Below, in pieces: positions 1 to 5,133 of a DNA stretch of 5,133 bases. This stretch comes from CAYLOP01 sp964385305 (GTDB taxonomy: Bacteria; Chloroflexota; Anaerolineae; Anaerolineales; E44-bin32), in the NCBI GenBank assembly GCA_964385305.1, contig CAYLOP010000192.1, positions 1 to 5,133 of the forward strand, given 5' to 3'. The translations under genes and the position numbers were made by a program. The first letter of the stretch is position 1, and each line of letters opens with the position of its first letter. The notes below the pieces were generated by a model. That model saw nothing but the letters and a program-made list of their open reading frames with translations. It was not told the DNA's origin and did no database searches.

Positions 1-47
1 AACGCCTTCTCCCTGCCGTCGAAAAAGACCTTTCCCTTTTCAACCAT
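1..47 (-). CDS. N-terminal fragment of a divergent gene, possibly an amidohydrolase-superfamily enzyme
   Basis: Partial: only 15 codons and two bases of the next lie in the window, and the gene runs off the left edge. Read on the minus strand from the ATG at 47-45 it gives MVEKGKVFFDGREKA. The start is well supported. A purine-rich SD (GAGGAGAGGG, 64 down to 55) lies 7 nt upstream, and an in-frame TGA at 65-63 excludes any longer ATG start. The pattern of a short beta strand followed by G-x-V-F-x-D-G resembles the opening of imidazolonepropionase-like and other metal-dependent amidohydrolases, where this strand belongs to the small composite domain before the HxH metal motif. That motif would lie outside the window, so the family call is weak. 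Divergence from a GntR/FCD regulator and a quaternary-amine-type transporter fits a catabolic enzyme under shared control (inference). Confidence 0.5.
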   Translation of the reverse strand, partial: MVEKGKVFFDGREKA

Positions 48-331
48 CCGATATCCCTCTCCTCAGTAATGCATTCGTATCGCCCATCTTGTTCTTCTAT
101 ACGTGCTCTTCCAGGGACCGAGCATTCTGGGTGTGTAATGGATCATCGCGCTCTTTCCGGAGGACCGTTGAGCTTCACCTCACTGCTAGAGGGGTAGTCG
201 GAAGAAGCTGTGAAACTGAAGGGGATCGGTCTGCGGTATAAACCATGGACCACGGGGTTCAATCCTGTAGGGTTGATGGAAAAATCCGAATCCAATAGAT
301 ATATCATAAACGATAACAGATATATAATTTG
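48..331. other. Intergenic region between the divergent hydrolase-like gene and the GntR gene, upstream part
   Basis: No convincing gene. It should contain the 5' UTR and promoter of the leftward gene, but I found no minus-strand -35/-10 pair that I trust. The longest plus-strand reading frame begins at ATG 69 and runs 42 codons to TAG 195-197, without an SD and across the leftward gene's leader, so I do not call it. Composition changes sharply at about 294, from mixed sequence to an AT-rich tract. Confidence 0.5.
228..251. promoter_or_regulatory. Imperfect inverted repeat, possible operator or hairpin
   Basis: GGTCTG-C-GGT (228-237) faces ACC-A-TGGACC (242-251) around ATAA. This gives nine pairs, two of them G-T, and one C/A mismatch. 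The inner GGT-ATAA-ACC resembles the GGT/ACC half-sites recognised by FadR-type GntR proteins, but the usual spacing is 3 nt and here it is 4. It could be an operator for the adjacent regulator or a stem-loop in the leftward transcript. No T-tract follows on either strand, so it is not a terminator. Confidence 0.25.
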
Positions 332-354
332 ACAATGTATGATATACTAATTGT
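332..354. promoter_or_regulatory. Operator-like interrupted dyad overlapping the promoter
   Basis: ACAAT (332-336) with ATTGT (350-354), and GTAT (337-340) with ATAC (344-347), form a nested inverted repeat. A 2-nt insertion in the right arm shifts the centres by one base. FCD-type GntR regulators often bind short AT-rich palindromes built on a GTAT/ATAC or TNGTNNNACNA core. The dyad covers the candidate extended -10 element, as expected for autorepression and shared control of the divergent gene. A second ATAC-N4-GTAT dyad follows at 357-368. Protein binding is inferred. Confidence 0.4.
340..348 (+). promoter_or_regulatory. Candidate extended -10 promoter element for the GntR gene
   Basis: TGATATACT fits the TGnTATAAT extended -10 pattern, with TATACT matching 5 of 6 bases. 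No good -35 lies 16-18 nt upstream, which is tolerated for extended -10 promoters. Transcription would begin near 355 and leave a leader of almost 90 nt. Alternatives in the same AT-rich tract are TTGACA at 329-334, which has no -10 at the right distance, and TTGATA (354-359) with TAAATT (376-381) at 16 nt. Confidence 0.35.
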
Positions 355-442
355 TGATACTGATGTATTATGCTGTAAATTTATCTCCGAATCCCTCCTC
401 ATGGGTAGGGTCCTTTAGTGAATCTAGAGAAAAGGTGTTGTG

Positions 443-1123
443 ATGTCTTCGTCGCAGGAAAGTGGCACCTCGAAGAGTCTGATCTATAAGGAGTTGCGCC
501 GCTCTATCATCGTTGGGCATCGCAAGCCGGGTGAGAGGTTAGACCTGGAGGATCTCGCGAAGGGTTATGGAACGAGCGTCACGCCCCTTCGAGATGCGCT
601 CCAGATGCTCGGCCAAGAAGGGCTCGTCGCCATCAAGCCCCGTTCAGGCTATTTTGTGACCCGCGTGACTCTTAAACAATTGCGTGACATGCTCCACCTG
701 CGTGAAATTCTCGAATTGGTCTCCATTGAGCTAGCGGCGGCTGTGATCACCGAGGAGCAGATTAAAGAACTCGAGAGTGTTCACGCGGGTTATTCTGGTG
801 AGGACGATGAATCCTATGATCGATACATGGATGAAAACCGCCACTTTCACTATCTTATTGCGCAAGCATCCGGCAACCAGGAATTAGCCGAAACATTGGG
901 CCGTTTGCACGACAGGTTGGTTGGTTTTATGGTCATGTGCCGCGAGGGCTCGACGCTGGAGCCCAGACATGGGCTCATCATCAAAGCGCTGCGGAAAGGG
1001 GATGCCGCTGCGGCTCGGCAAGCCATGCTTAGCGAAGTAAACGAAACCCGTGAGACGATTCTAGAGCGTGTTATCCAGAAAAACGGGTCTTCCTGGCACC
1101 TGAATGCGATACCCTACAATTAG
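443..1123 (+). CDS. GntR-family transcriptional regulator, FCD (FadR C-terminal domain) subfamily
   Basis: A 226-aa DNA-binding regulator of normal length for the FCD group. Residues about 11-76 form the winged helix-turn-helix: an ELRRSIIVGHRKPGERL segment, the recognition region with TSVTPLRDALQMLGQEGLV, and the wing ending SGYFVTRV. Residues about 80-210 form the all-helical FCD effector domain, with HFHYLIAQASGN (134-145) and RHGLIIKALRKGD (175-187). Family FCD domains often hold a metal through D/N, H, H and H. Here the matching positions read N132, H136, H176 and E198, so the last histidine is replaced. ATG 443 is preferred over the adjacent GTG 440 because AAAGG (431-435) then sits 7 nt upstream. 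The gene lies between a divergent hydrolase-like gene and a co-directional importer, and probably represses one or both until a small carboxylate or amine-derived ligand binds (inference). Confidence 0.93.
   Translation: MSSSQESGTSKSLIYKELRRSIIVGHRKPGERLDLEDLAKGYGTSVTPLRDALQMLGQEGLVAIKPRSGYFVTRVTLKQLRDMLHLREILELVSIELAAAVITEEQIKELESVHAGYSGEDDESYDRYMDENRHFHYLIAQASGNQELAETLGRLHDRLVGFMVMCREGSTLEPRHGLIIKALRKGDAAAARQAMLSEVNETRETILERVIQKNGSSWHLNAIPYN
1093..1120 (+). promoter_or_regulatory. Possible sigma-70-type promoter for the transporter operon
   Basis: CTGGCA (1093-1098, 4 of 6 to TTGACA) and TACAAT (1115-1120, 5 of 6 to TATAAT) are separated by 16 nt, inside the 3' end of the regulator gene. 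The predicted start, near 1127, falls just before the structured leader, which makes the pair more believable. The match is moderate, and read-through from the GntR promoter remains possible. Confidence 0.3.
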
Positions 1124-1141
1124 AAAAATTTCAAGAAAGTT

Positions 1142-1194
1142 GCTCCAAAGAGCGTTGTCGCATTCCAGGAAATAGGTAGACGGAAACCTGGCGA
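1142..1194 (+). promoter_or_regulatory. Upstream hairpins of the structured leader
   Basis: Two local helices can form in RNA. GCTC-CAAA-GAGC (1142-1153) is a perfect 4-bp hairpin. TCG (1158-1160) plus CCAGG (1165-1169) pair with CCTGG plus CGA (1187-1194), giving 8 bp with a 4-nt bulge and a 17-nt loop. AGGT/ACCT within that loop offers a competing fold. TCCAG (1164-1168) can also pair with CTGGA (1209-1213), which would invade the base of the terminator stem. I recognise no known riboswitch consensus. Confidence 0.35.
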
Positions 1195-1203
1195 GAAGGT
1201 AGT

Positions 1204-1296
1204 TCGGACTGGATTGTTCGCTTGTTGGTAAGCGCTGTTGGGTCGGTATGACCAGAACGAGCTTCAGCATGTGAAGAGTTTTAGTCCGATTTTTTT
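1204..1296 (+). terminator. Multibranched stem followed by T7: terminator or attenuator ahead of the transporter genes
   Basis: TCGGACT (1204-1210) is perfectly complementary to AGTCCGA (1283-1289), which runs straight into seven T residues (1290-1296). The 72 nt enclosed can form three short hairpins: CGCTT/AAGCG (1219-1234), GGTC/GACC (1241-1253) and CTTCA/TGAAG (1262-1276). The shape is a junction closed by a terminator-like stem. It lies 36 nt before the first permease start codon, so it could end the regulator transcript, attenuate the operon, or be the expression platform of an RNA sensor. An intrinsic terminator with so large an apical region is atypical, so the function is uncertain. 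Confidence 0.45.
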
Positions 1297-1332
1297 ATAT
1301 GAAACGCAGCAAGATTGGGAATTGGAGGGGTT

Positions 1333-2892
1333 ATGGCAACGGAGACAGCGCGAAGGCAGGGCCAGACTTCCTTACTGCGTGAGATACTCGAAGGGTGGTT
1401 TAAGGTTATAACAGAACCTAACCTGGATGCATTTCGCGCCGAGAAAGCCCGGGCAGACCCCTTGAAACCGGTGCTGGGCATAGGTGTCTTAGGATTCGTG
1501 ATCGGGTTGTGGGCGCTGGTCATCAAGCCGACCTCCCTGGTCGTTGGAACAGGGGCGACGCTGTTCGACTTGTTGCGGATCATCTTTTTCACCGAGGCTG
1601 ATTTTTTTATCATCAGCCTCGTTTTATTTTTCATTGCGAAAGCATTTGGTGGAAATGGGAGCATCATTCAGCATAACCATTTGCTATCTCTGATTACGGT
1701 GCCTTTGGGAGCGATCATTGTCGCCTTTCTCTTCGTGGGTGAAAAATCAGGCTTGACATTGATGGCCATCCTGAACCCTCTCAGTCCTGTGGGAATCGCA
1801 AGCATCTTCATTTTCTTGTTGAGCTTTTATGGGCTTCTTCTTCTACTCTTTGCTTTGCAGGCAGCTCACGAGATGCAAGCCAGTGCGGTTGTCTACACGC
1901 TTGGGATAGCATTATCTGGCTGGGGTTTGTTGCGCGTAATCTCAATGTTCGTCGCACGAGAAGTGAACATCATCACGATCGAATGGGAGTTCCTCGCCGG
2001 GCAATGGGCGAAGGGTGCTCTTCAGGAATTACTCCTGGGTCACCTATGGCTGATTCTATTCTCGGTGACAATCGCCGTCTTTATTGGCGTCGTGGTCGGT
2101 GTTCTGATCACCATGCCTTCACAGCGCCCCAAACTCTCTCATCTGCTCCTTCTGATCCCATTGGGGCTGTTCTTCCTATTGTGGTCTTCTTCATCCGGCT
2201 TGCTAGGTGAGGAGACGGCTAGTGTGATCATGGAGACCGTAACAAAATGGGATCGGTCGTTGGGGAGGACGGAAGGTTTCTTTGCATCGCTCATGGATAT
2301 CGTCGGCGCCATCGTCGGCAAACCGGTGGCTGTTGGGATGATTGGAATGGTGGCGACGATCCTCTTGTATGCCCTGTTCATGACGGGAGAGTCATCCAGC
2401 GGTCTTACCCTCTACATCGCCGGGATCATCTTGACGATTCCCAGTGTGGCGCTCTTTGGTGTGATGATCAGGCCGCTGGGGATCGGCCCCTTCAACGCGG
2501 CTTTCGCCCTCATCCTGTATGCCCAACTACCCATCCTGCGGAACACCTATACGGGCATCAAAGAGGTCGCGCCAGAGATCATTGAATCAGGGCGTGGGAT
2601 GGGCATGACCGAAATGCAACTTCTACTCCGAGTCAAGCTTCCCCTGGCAGTCCCAGTCATCATGACGGGCGTGCGCGTGTCCGTTGTGATGCTGGTGGGT
2701 ATCGCGGCAATTGCAGCTTACATCGGCAACGATACGCTGGGAGAGTACATTTTTTCCGGCATCAGCCGCGCTCAAGAGAAACGATACATTGCAGGCGCAA
2801 TTCTGGTTGCCATCCTGGCGTTGGCGGTGGATTATTTTTTGGGTTGGCTCCAGAATCGATTGACACCTGAGGGGCTAAAAGGCAGGCGCTGA
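1333..2892 (+). CDS. OpuCB/ProW-type ABC transporter permease with an N-terminal Yip1-like membrane domain
   Basis: A 519-aa inner-membrane subunit of a quaternary-amine-type importer, far longer than the roughly 210-290 aa usual for OpuCB/ProW. ATG 1333 is chosen because GGAGGGG (1324-1330) precedes it; a TTG at 1315 would place the SD inside the gene. Residues about 16-206 look like a Yip1 domain: an amphipathic start (GWFKVITEPNLDAF), then five hydrophobic segments near 47-66, 89-105, 116-135, 154-176 and 184-206, with the typical AFGGNGS turn (104-110). The permease fold starts near 226 (TM 237-260). It is interrupted at about 262-356 by extra sequence with two hydrophobic stretches. It resumes with LTIPSVALFG (367-376), LPILRNTYTGI (399-409) and the EAA loop, ESGRGMGMT to KLPLAVP (418-441), which docks on the ATPase. 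It should pair with the permease at 4089. The Yip1 call rests on reading alone. Confidence 0.9.
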   Translation: MATETARRQGQTSLLREILEGWFKVITEPNLDAFRAEKARADPLKPVLGIGVLGFVIGLWALVIKPTSLVVGTGATLFDLLRIIFFTEADFFIISLVLFFIAKAFGGNGSIIQHNHLLSLITVPLGAIIVAFLFVGEKSGLTLMAILNPLSPVGIASIFIFLLSFYGLLLLLFALQAAHEMQASAVVYTLGIALSGWGLLRVISMFVAREVNIITIEWEFLAGQWAKGALQELLLGHLWLILFSVTIAVFIGVVVGVLITMPSQRPKLSHLLLLIPLGLFFLLWSSSSGLLGEETASVIMETVTKWDRSLGRTEGFFASLMDIVGAIVGKPVAVGMIGMVATILLYALFMTGESSSGLTLYIAGIILTIPSVALFGVMIRPLGIGPFNAAFALILYAQLPILRNTYTGIKEVAPEIIESGRGMGMTEMQLLLRVKLPLAVPVIMTGVRVSVVMLVGIAAIAAYIGNDTLGEYIFSGISRAQEKRYIAGAILVAILALAVDYFLGWLQNRLTPEGLKGRR

Positions 2893-2909
2893 GTCGCTTT
2901 TCTCGCGAC
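2893..2909 (+). other. Stem-loop directly after the first permease stop codon
   Basis: GTCGC (2893-2897) and GCGAC (2905-2909) pair perfectly around a 7-nt loop, starting on the base after the TGA. No T-tract follows, and the ATPase SD comes 9 nt later, so termination is unlikely. An mRNA-processing or stability element between the permease and ATPase cistrons is possible. A 5-bp stem can also arise by chance. Confidence 0.3.
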
Positions 2910-2933
2910 GGGCAACTCGAGGGGAGTAAAGAA

Positions 2934-4085
2934 ATGATAAAAGTCGAAAATGTTACCAAGATCTATCCCGGGGCAATAATCCCAGCAGTGGATAAATTAT
3001 CGTTCACGGTGCCTACAGGGGAAATTTGCACCATCGTTGGCCCTTCTGGTTGTGGAAAGACCACAACGATGAAAATGGTCAATCGATTGATTGAACCGAC
3101 GGATGGGGACATCTATGTGTTGGATGATCGGGGGGAAATACGAAACGTGCTCGAGATCGATCCAATTCTATTACGGCGCAGCATCGGCTACGTCATTCAA
3201 CAGATTGGTCTATTCCCTCATCGCACCATTTTAGAGAATATTGGTACCGTCCCTCAATTGCTCGGGTGGGATGAAGCACGTATCCGTCGTCGTGGAGAAG
3301 AGCTGCTCGATATGATGAAAATGTCCCACGAATTCCTAGATCGCTATCCATATGAGTTGTCGGGTGGTGAGCGTCAGCGAATAGGCGTAGCTCGAGGGAT
3401 AGCCACGGATCCACCCGTGATGTTGATGGACGAGCCTTTCGGTGCCATTGATCCCATTAATCGTAACCTGCTCCAGAATGAGTTCCTGCGCTTACAGGAT
3501 GAGATTAAAAAGACCATTCTCTTCGTCACGCATGACATCGATGAGGCGATCAAGATGGGTAATAAGATCTGCATCCTGAATGTGGGTGGCATACTGGAGC
3601 AGTTCGATACGCCGGCCAATATCCTTTCCAACCCAGCCAATGCGTTTGTGGAGGATTTTGTCGGGACCGATCGCACCCTTAAACGGCTTAACCTGATACG
3701 TGTCGAGGAGGTCATGGATCCACACCCGCCGCTTCTACAGTCAACACAATCAGCCGAGGAAGCGATCGCGTATATGCGCGAAAAGGGCCTTAAATTTGCG
3801 TACGTCGTTGATGCTTACAAGCAATTGAAAGGATATGTCGGGCTCGATGATCTGAAGGGGAAGACCGGCTGGGTTGAAGAATCCGTGGTGCCCACTGCTG
3901 CGGCAATCCAGATGGGTACCAATTTAAGAGATGCTTTGTCGGAAATGCTGCTGGTCGACTATGCAAGGGTCTGTGTGGTCGATGCCCAAGATCGTGTGCG
4001 AGGGCTTATTAGCACCGAGATGGTGCAGGAGGCTGTAATTGAGAGTGAGGGGGTTTTGGTCATGGACGAGGAGGGGGAGGAGTAA
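2934..4085 (+). CDS. ABC transporter ATP-binding protein with tandem CBS domains (ProV/OpuCA type)
   Basis: A 383-aa cytoplasmic ATPase that powers the importer, of usual length for OpuCA. All catalytic motifs are intact: Walker A GPSGCGKTT (36-44), Q-loop in YVIQQIGLFPH (Q89), signature LSGGERQR (142-149), Walker B VMLMDEP (162-168), D-loop AID (171-173) and switch histidine H200. The string IQQIGLFPH is typical of the glycine betaine/carnitine/choline branch. Two CBS modules follow, about 255-309 and 313-368. In OpuA-type transporters these gate transport by ionic strength or by cyclic di-AMP; which, if either, applies here is unknown. The first module is lysine-rich (K284, K287, K296, K299, K308, K310). 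The protein ends in an acidic tail with eight D/E among residues 370-383. The SD GAGGGGAG (2919-2926) lies 7 nt before ATG 2934. The stop is 3 nt from the next start, so translation is probably coupled. Confidence 0.96.
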   Translation: MIKVENVTKIYPGAIIPAVDKLSFTVPTGEICTIVGPSGCGKTTTMKMVNRLIEPTDGDIYVLDDRGEIRNVLEIDPILLRRSIGYVIQQIGLFPHRTILENIGTVPQLLGWDEARIRRRGEELLDMMKMSHEFLDRYPYELSGGERQRIGVARGIATDPPVMLMDEPFGAIDPINRNLLQNEFLRLQDEIKKTILFVTHDIDEAIKMGNKICILNVGGILEQFDTPANILSNPANAFVEDFVGTDRTLKRLNLIRVEEVMDPHPPLLQSTQSAEEAIAYMREKGLKFAYVVDAYKQLKGYVGLDDLKGKTGWVEESVVPTAAAIQMGTNLRDALSEMLLVDYARVCVVDAQDRVRGLISTEMVQEAVIESEGVLVMDEEGEE

Positions 4086-4088
4086 CCA

Positions 4089-4955
4089 ATGAGTGGGAGA
4101 AAGTTGTCCGGTCGCTCCGACACCCCTGACGCCGGTGATCAAAATGGATTGGAACCGGTGAAAAAGAAGGGCATCTTTGGACGTATGGATTGGTCCTCTT
4201 TCACCTTGAGGAACATCCTGGGCTGGTCGGTGATCCCGGTGCTCATGATCATAACCGTGGTCTTGGTGTACAGCCAGCTCTTGCTCCAGATCGAGCCGGG
4301 GAGCATGGAAGCGAACATGATGGGCAGCCGTGATATTGGTTTTGCTAATGTCGTGGATGCTGTCGTGGAGCACATACGTCTTATCCTGATTTCCACAGGA
4401 TTTGCCATCGCCGTCGCTGTGCCTGCAGGCATCCTGATTACGCGGCAAGGTTTCCGCGATTTCTCGGGTCTTATCCTGGGTGTGGCAAACATTGGACAGT
4501 CGGTGCCCAGCATTGCCATCTTGGCTCTCTTCATGGGCATCCTCGGATTGGGTGCGACAACGGCTATTTTTGCACTTTGGCTCTATGCCTTGCTACCCAT
4601 CATCCGCAACACCGCTACAGGAATCGAGGAAGTGGATCCGAGCATTATTGAGGCGGCTACTGGTATGGGAATGACCGGTCGTCAGATCCTGCTTAAGATC
4701 GAGTTGCCGTTAGCCTTGCCAGTCATGTTTGCTGGCATGCGGACTGCTGCAGTCATTAACGTGGGCACAGCTGCACTGGGGGCATTTATTGGCGCCGGTG
4801 GGCTGGGCACGTTCATCATCACAGGCATTCCTCTCATGCGGGATCGGATGATCTTGGTTGGCGCAATCCTCACAGCGGTGATGGCCGTCTTGGTGGATTG
4901 GATACTGAGTAAGTTTCAGGATCGGTTGGTTGCACCTACAGCAGCGACCGAATGA
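4089..4955 (+). CDS. ABC transporter permease, OpuCB/OpuCD/ProW type (second permease)
   Basis: A 288-aa inner-membrane permease of canonical size. A basic N-terminus (RK at 4-5, KKK at 25-27) predicts a cytoplasmic start. A leading helix at about 43-63 is followed by an external loop (64-96), and the transport fold begins at HIRLILISTGFAIAVAVPAG (95-114). Further hydrophobic segments lie near 126-152, 156-172, 207-235 and 254-273. LPIIRNTATGIEEV (169-182) and the EAA loop, EAATGMGMT to IELPLALP (188-211), are well conserved; the latter docks on the ATPase. It shares this core with the permease at 1333, so the two are paralogues likely to form a heterodimer, as OpuCB/OpuCD or YehW/YehY do. 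GGAGG (4076-4080), inside the end of the ATPase gene, is its SD, 8 nt before ATG 4089. Nothing is missing or truncated. Confidence 0.95.
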   Translation: MSGRKLSGRSDTPDAGDQNGLEPVKKKGIFGRMDWSSFTLRNILGWSVIPVLMIITVVLVYSQLLLQIEPGSMEANMMGSRDIGFANVVDAVVEHIRLILISTGFAIAVAVPAGILITRQGFRDFSGLILGVANIGQSVPSIAILALFMGILGLGATTAIFALWLYALLPIIRNTATGIEEVDPSIIEAATGMGMTGRQILLKIELPLALPVMFAGMRTAAVINVGTAALGAFIGAGGLGTFIITGIPLMRDRMILVGAILTAVMAVLVDWILSKFQDRLVAPTAATE

Positions 4956-5067
4956 GAGACAACATCAGTAATCCTGTCAGAGAAGGAGGTGGGCATCTCT
5001 ACATAGATCCTTAAAGATTACTAAAACACGTTTTACTCTGAGAAAGAGGGGAAAGAGGAGAAATACC
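4956..5067 (+). promoter_or_regulatory. Leader of the binding-protein gene with a strong SD-like motif remote from the start
   Basis: AAGGAGGTG (4983-4991) matches the complement of the usual 16S rRNA 3' end over nine bases, but no ATG, GTG or TTG lies at SD distance downstream of it. A weak palindrome, TAAAA-CACG-TTTTA, lies at 5022-5035. The true SD is in a run of 24 purines at 5040-5063 (AGAGGAG, 5054-5060, 7 nt before ATG 5068). No clear promoter or terminator is visible, so the gene is probably read with the upstream operon. Confidence 0.5.
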
Positions 5068-5133
5068 ATGAAAAAACATCTACAGGTCTTGATGGCTGTA
5101 ATTGCCCTACTCTCTTTGATGCTTGCAGCCTGT
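5068..5133 (+). CDS. Start of a lipoprotein, probably the substrate-binding subunit of the importer
   Basis: Partial: 22 codons, with the window ending exactly on the lipobox cysteine. The peptide has a basic start (MKKH), a hydrophobic core (LMAVIALLSLML) and a lipobox L-A-A-C, with Cys22 as the predicted lipid-modified +1 residue. Signal peptidase II would cleave before it and leave the mature protein tethered to the outer face of the membrane. The purine-rich SD 7 nt upstream fixes the start. The OpuAC-type ligand-binding domain, with the aromatic cage that would indicate the substrate, lies beyond the window. The binding-protein role is inferred from position, because an OpuC/OsmU operon with an ATPase and two permeases needs one and lacks it so far. 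A different lipoprotein cannot be excluded. Confidence 0.8.
   Translation, partial: MKKHLQVLMAVIALLSLMLAAC

Noticed and set aside
69..197. A 42-codon plus-strand reading frame from ATG 69, including a shorter TTG start at 168 with GGAGG upstream.
   Set aside because: No SD before ATG 69, low-complexity unconserved-looking peptide, and it overlaps the leader of the better-supported leftward gene. The TTG version is only nine codons.
252..269. GGTTCAATCC, which resembles a tRNA T-arm.
   Set aside because: The flanking bases do not form the 5-bp T-stem in register, and no acceptor, D or anticodon arms are found around it.
329..334. Perfect TTGACA as the -35 box of the GntR promoter.
   Set aside because: No acceptable -10 hexamer lies 16-18 nt downstream; the nearby TATACT is only 8 nt away.
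285..394. Direct repeat TCCGAATCC at 285-293 and 386-394 flanking the AT-rich tract, like a 9-bp target duplication around a small insertion.
   Set aside because: The enclosed 92 nt has no terminal inverted repeats, and one 9-bp repeat in about 440 nt has a chance expectation near 0.4. The AT-rich core is better explained as a promoter and operator region.
1061..1270. A 69-codon minus-strand reading frame across the end of the GntR gene and the leader.
   Set aside because: It overlaps the real gene, lies opposite the structured leader, and shows no recognisable protein features or supporting operon context.
1281..1667. Minus-strand open frame of 128 codons opposite the first permease, and similar long frames opposite and within the other transporter genes.
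   Set aside because: These are shadows of strongly coding plus-strand genes. Their translations are composition-driven and show no domain signals.

Overview
The window holds most of one transport locus with its regulator. It is about half G+C, has clear purine-rich Shine-Dalgarno (SD) sites, and ends in a lipoprotein signal peptide with an LAAC lipobox. A lipobox substrate-binding protein and a Yip1-like membrane domain would suit a Chloroflexota (Anaerolineae-like) bacterium or another lineage that anchors binding proteins as lipoproteins. That assignment is inference; nothing here fixes the taxon.

Layout: (1) 1-47, minus strand: the first 15 codons of a divergent gene, resembling the N-terminus of an amidohydrolase-superfamily enzyme. 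(2) 48-442: a divergent control region whose 294-385 core has only 20 G/C in 92 bases; it carries an operator-like dyad over an extended -10 box. (3) 443-1123: a GntR-family repressor of the FCD (FadR C-terminal domain) type. (4) 1124-1332: a leader with several possible hairpins, closed by a 7-bp stem running directly into a T7 tract (possible attenuator or riboswitch), preceded by a possible promoter. (5) 1333-2892: a 519-aa permease whose C-terminal part is OpuCB/ProW-like; its N-terminal third looks like a five-helix Yip1 domain, and about 95 extra residues sit inside the permease fold. (6) 2934-4085: a ProV/OpuCA-type ATPase with two CBS domains and an acidic tail. (7) 4089-4955: a second, canonical permease. 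(8) 5068-5133: the start of a lipoprotein, expected to be the substrate-binding subunit.

Together, genes 5-8 form an OpuC/OsmU (YehWXYZ)-type ABC importer: one ATPase, two different permeases and a binding protein. The family moves glycine betaine, choline, carnitine and related compounds. The FCD regulator and the probable divergent hydrolase suggest uptake for catabolism of an amine or amide rather than pure osmoprotection; this is inferred from context. The most unusual items are the Yip1-like/permease fusion, the extra two-helix segment in the permease domain, and the structured leader with a T-tract upstream of the transporter genes.
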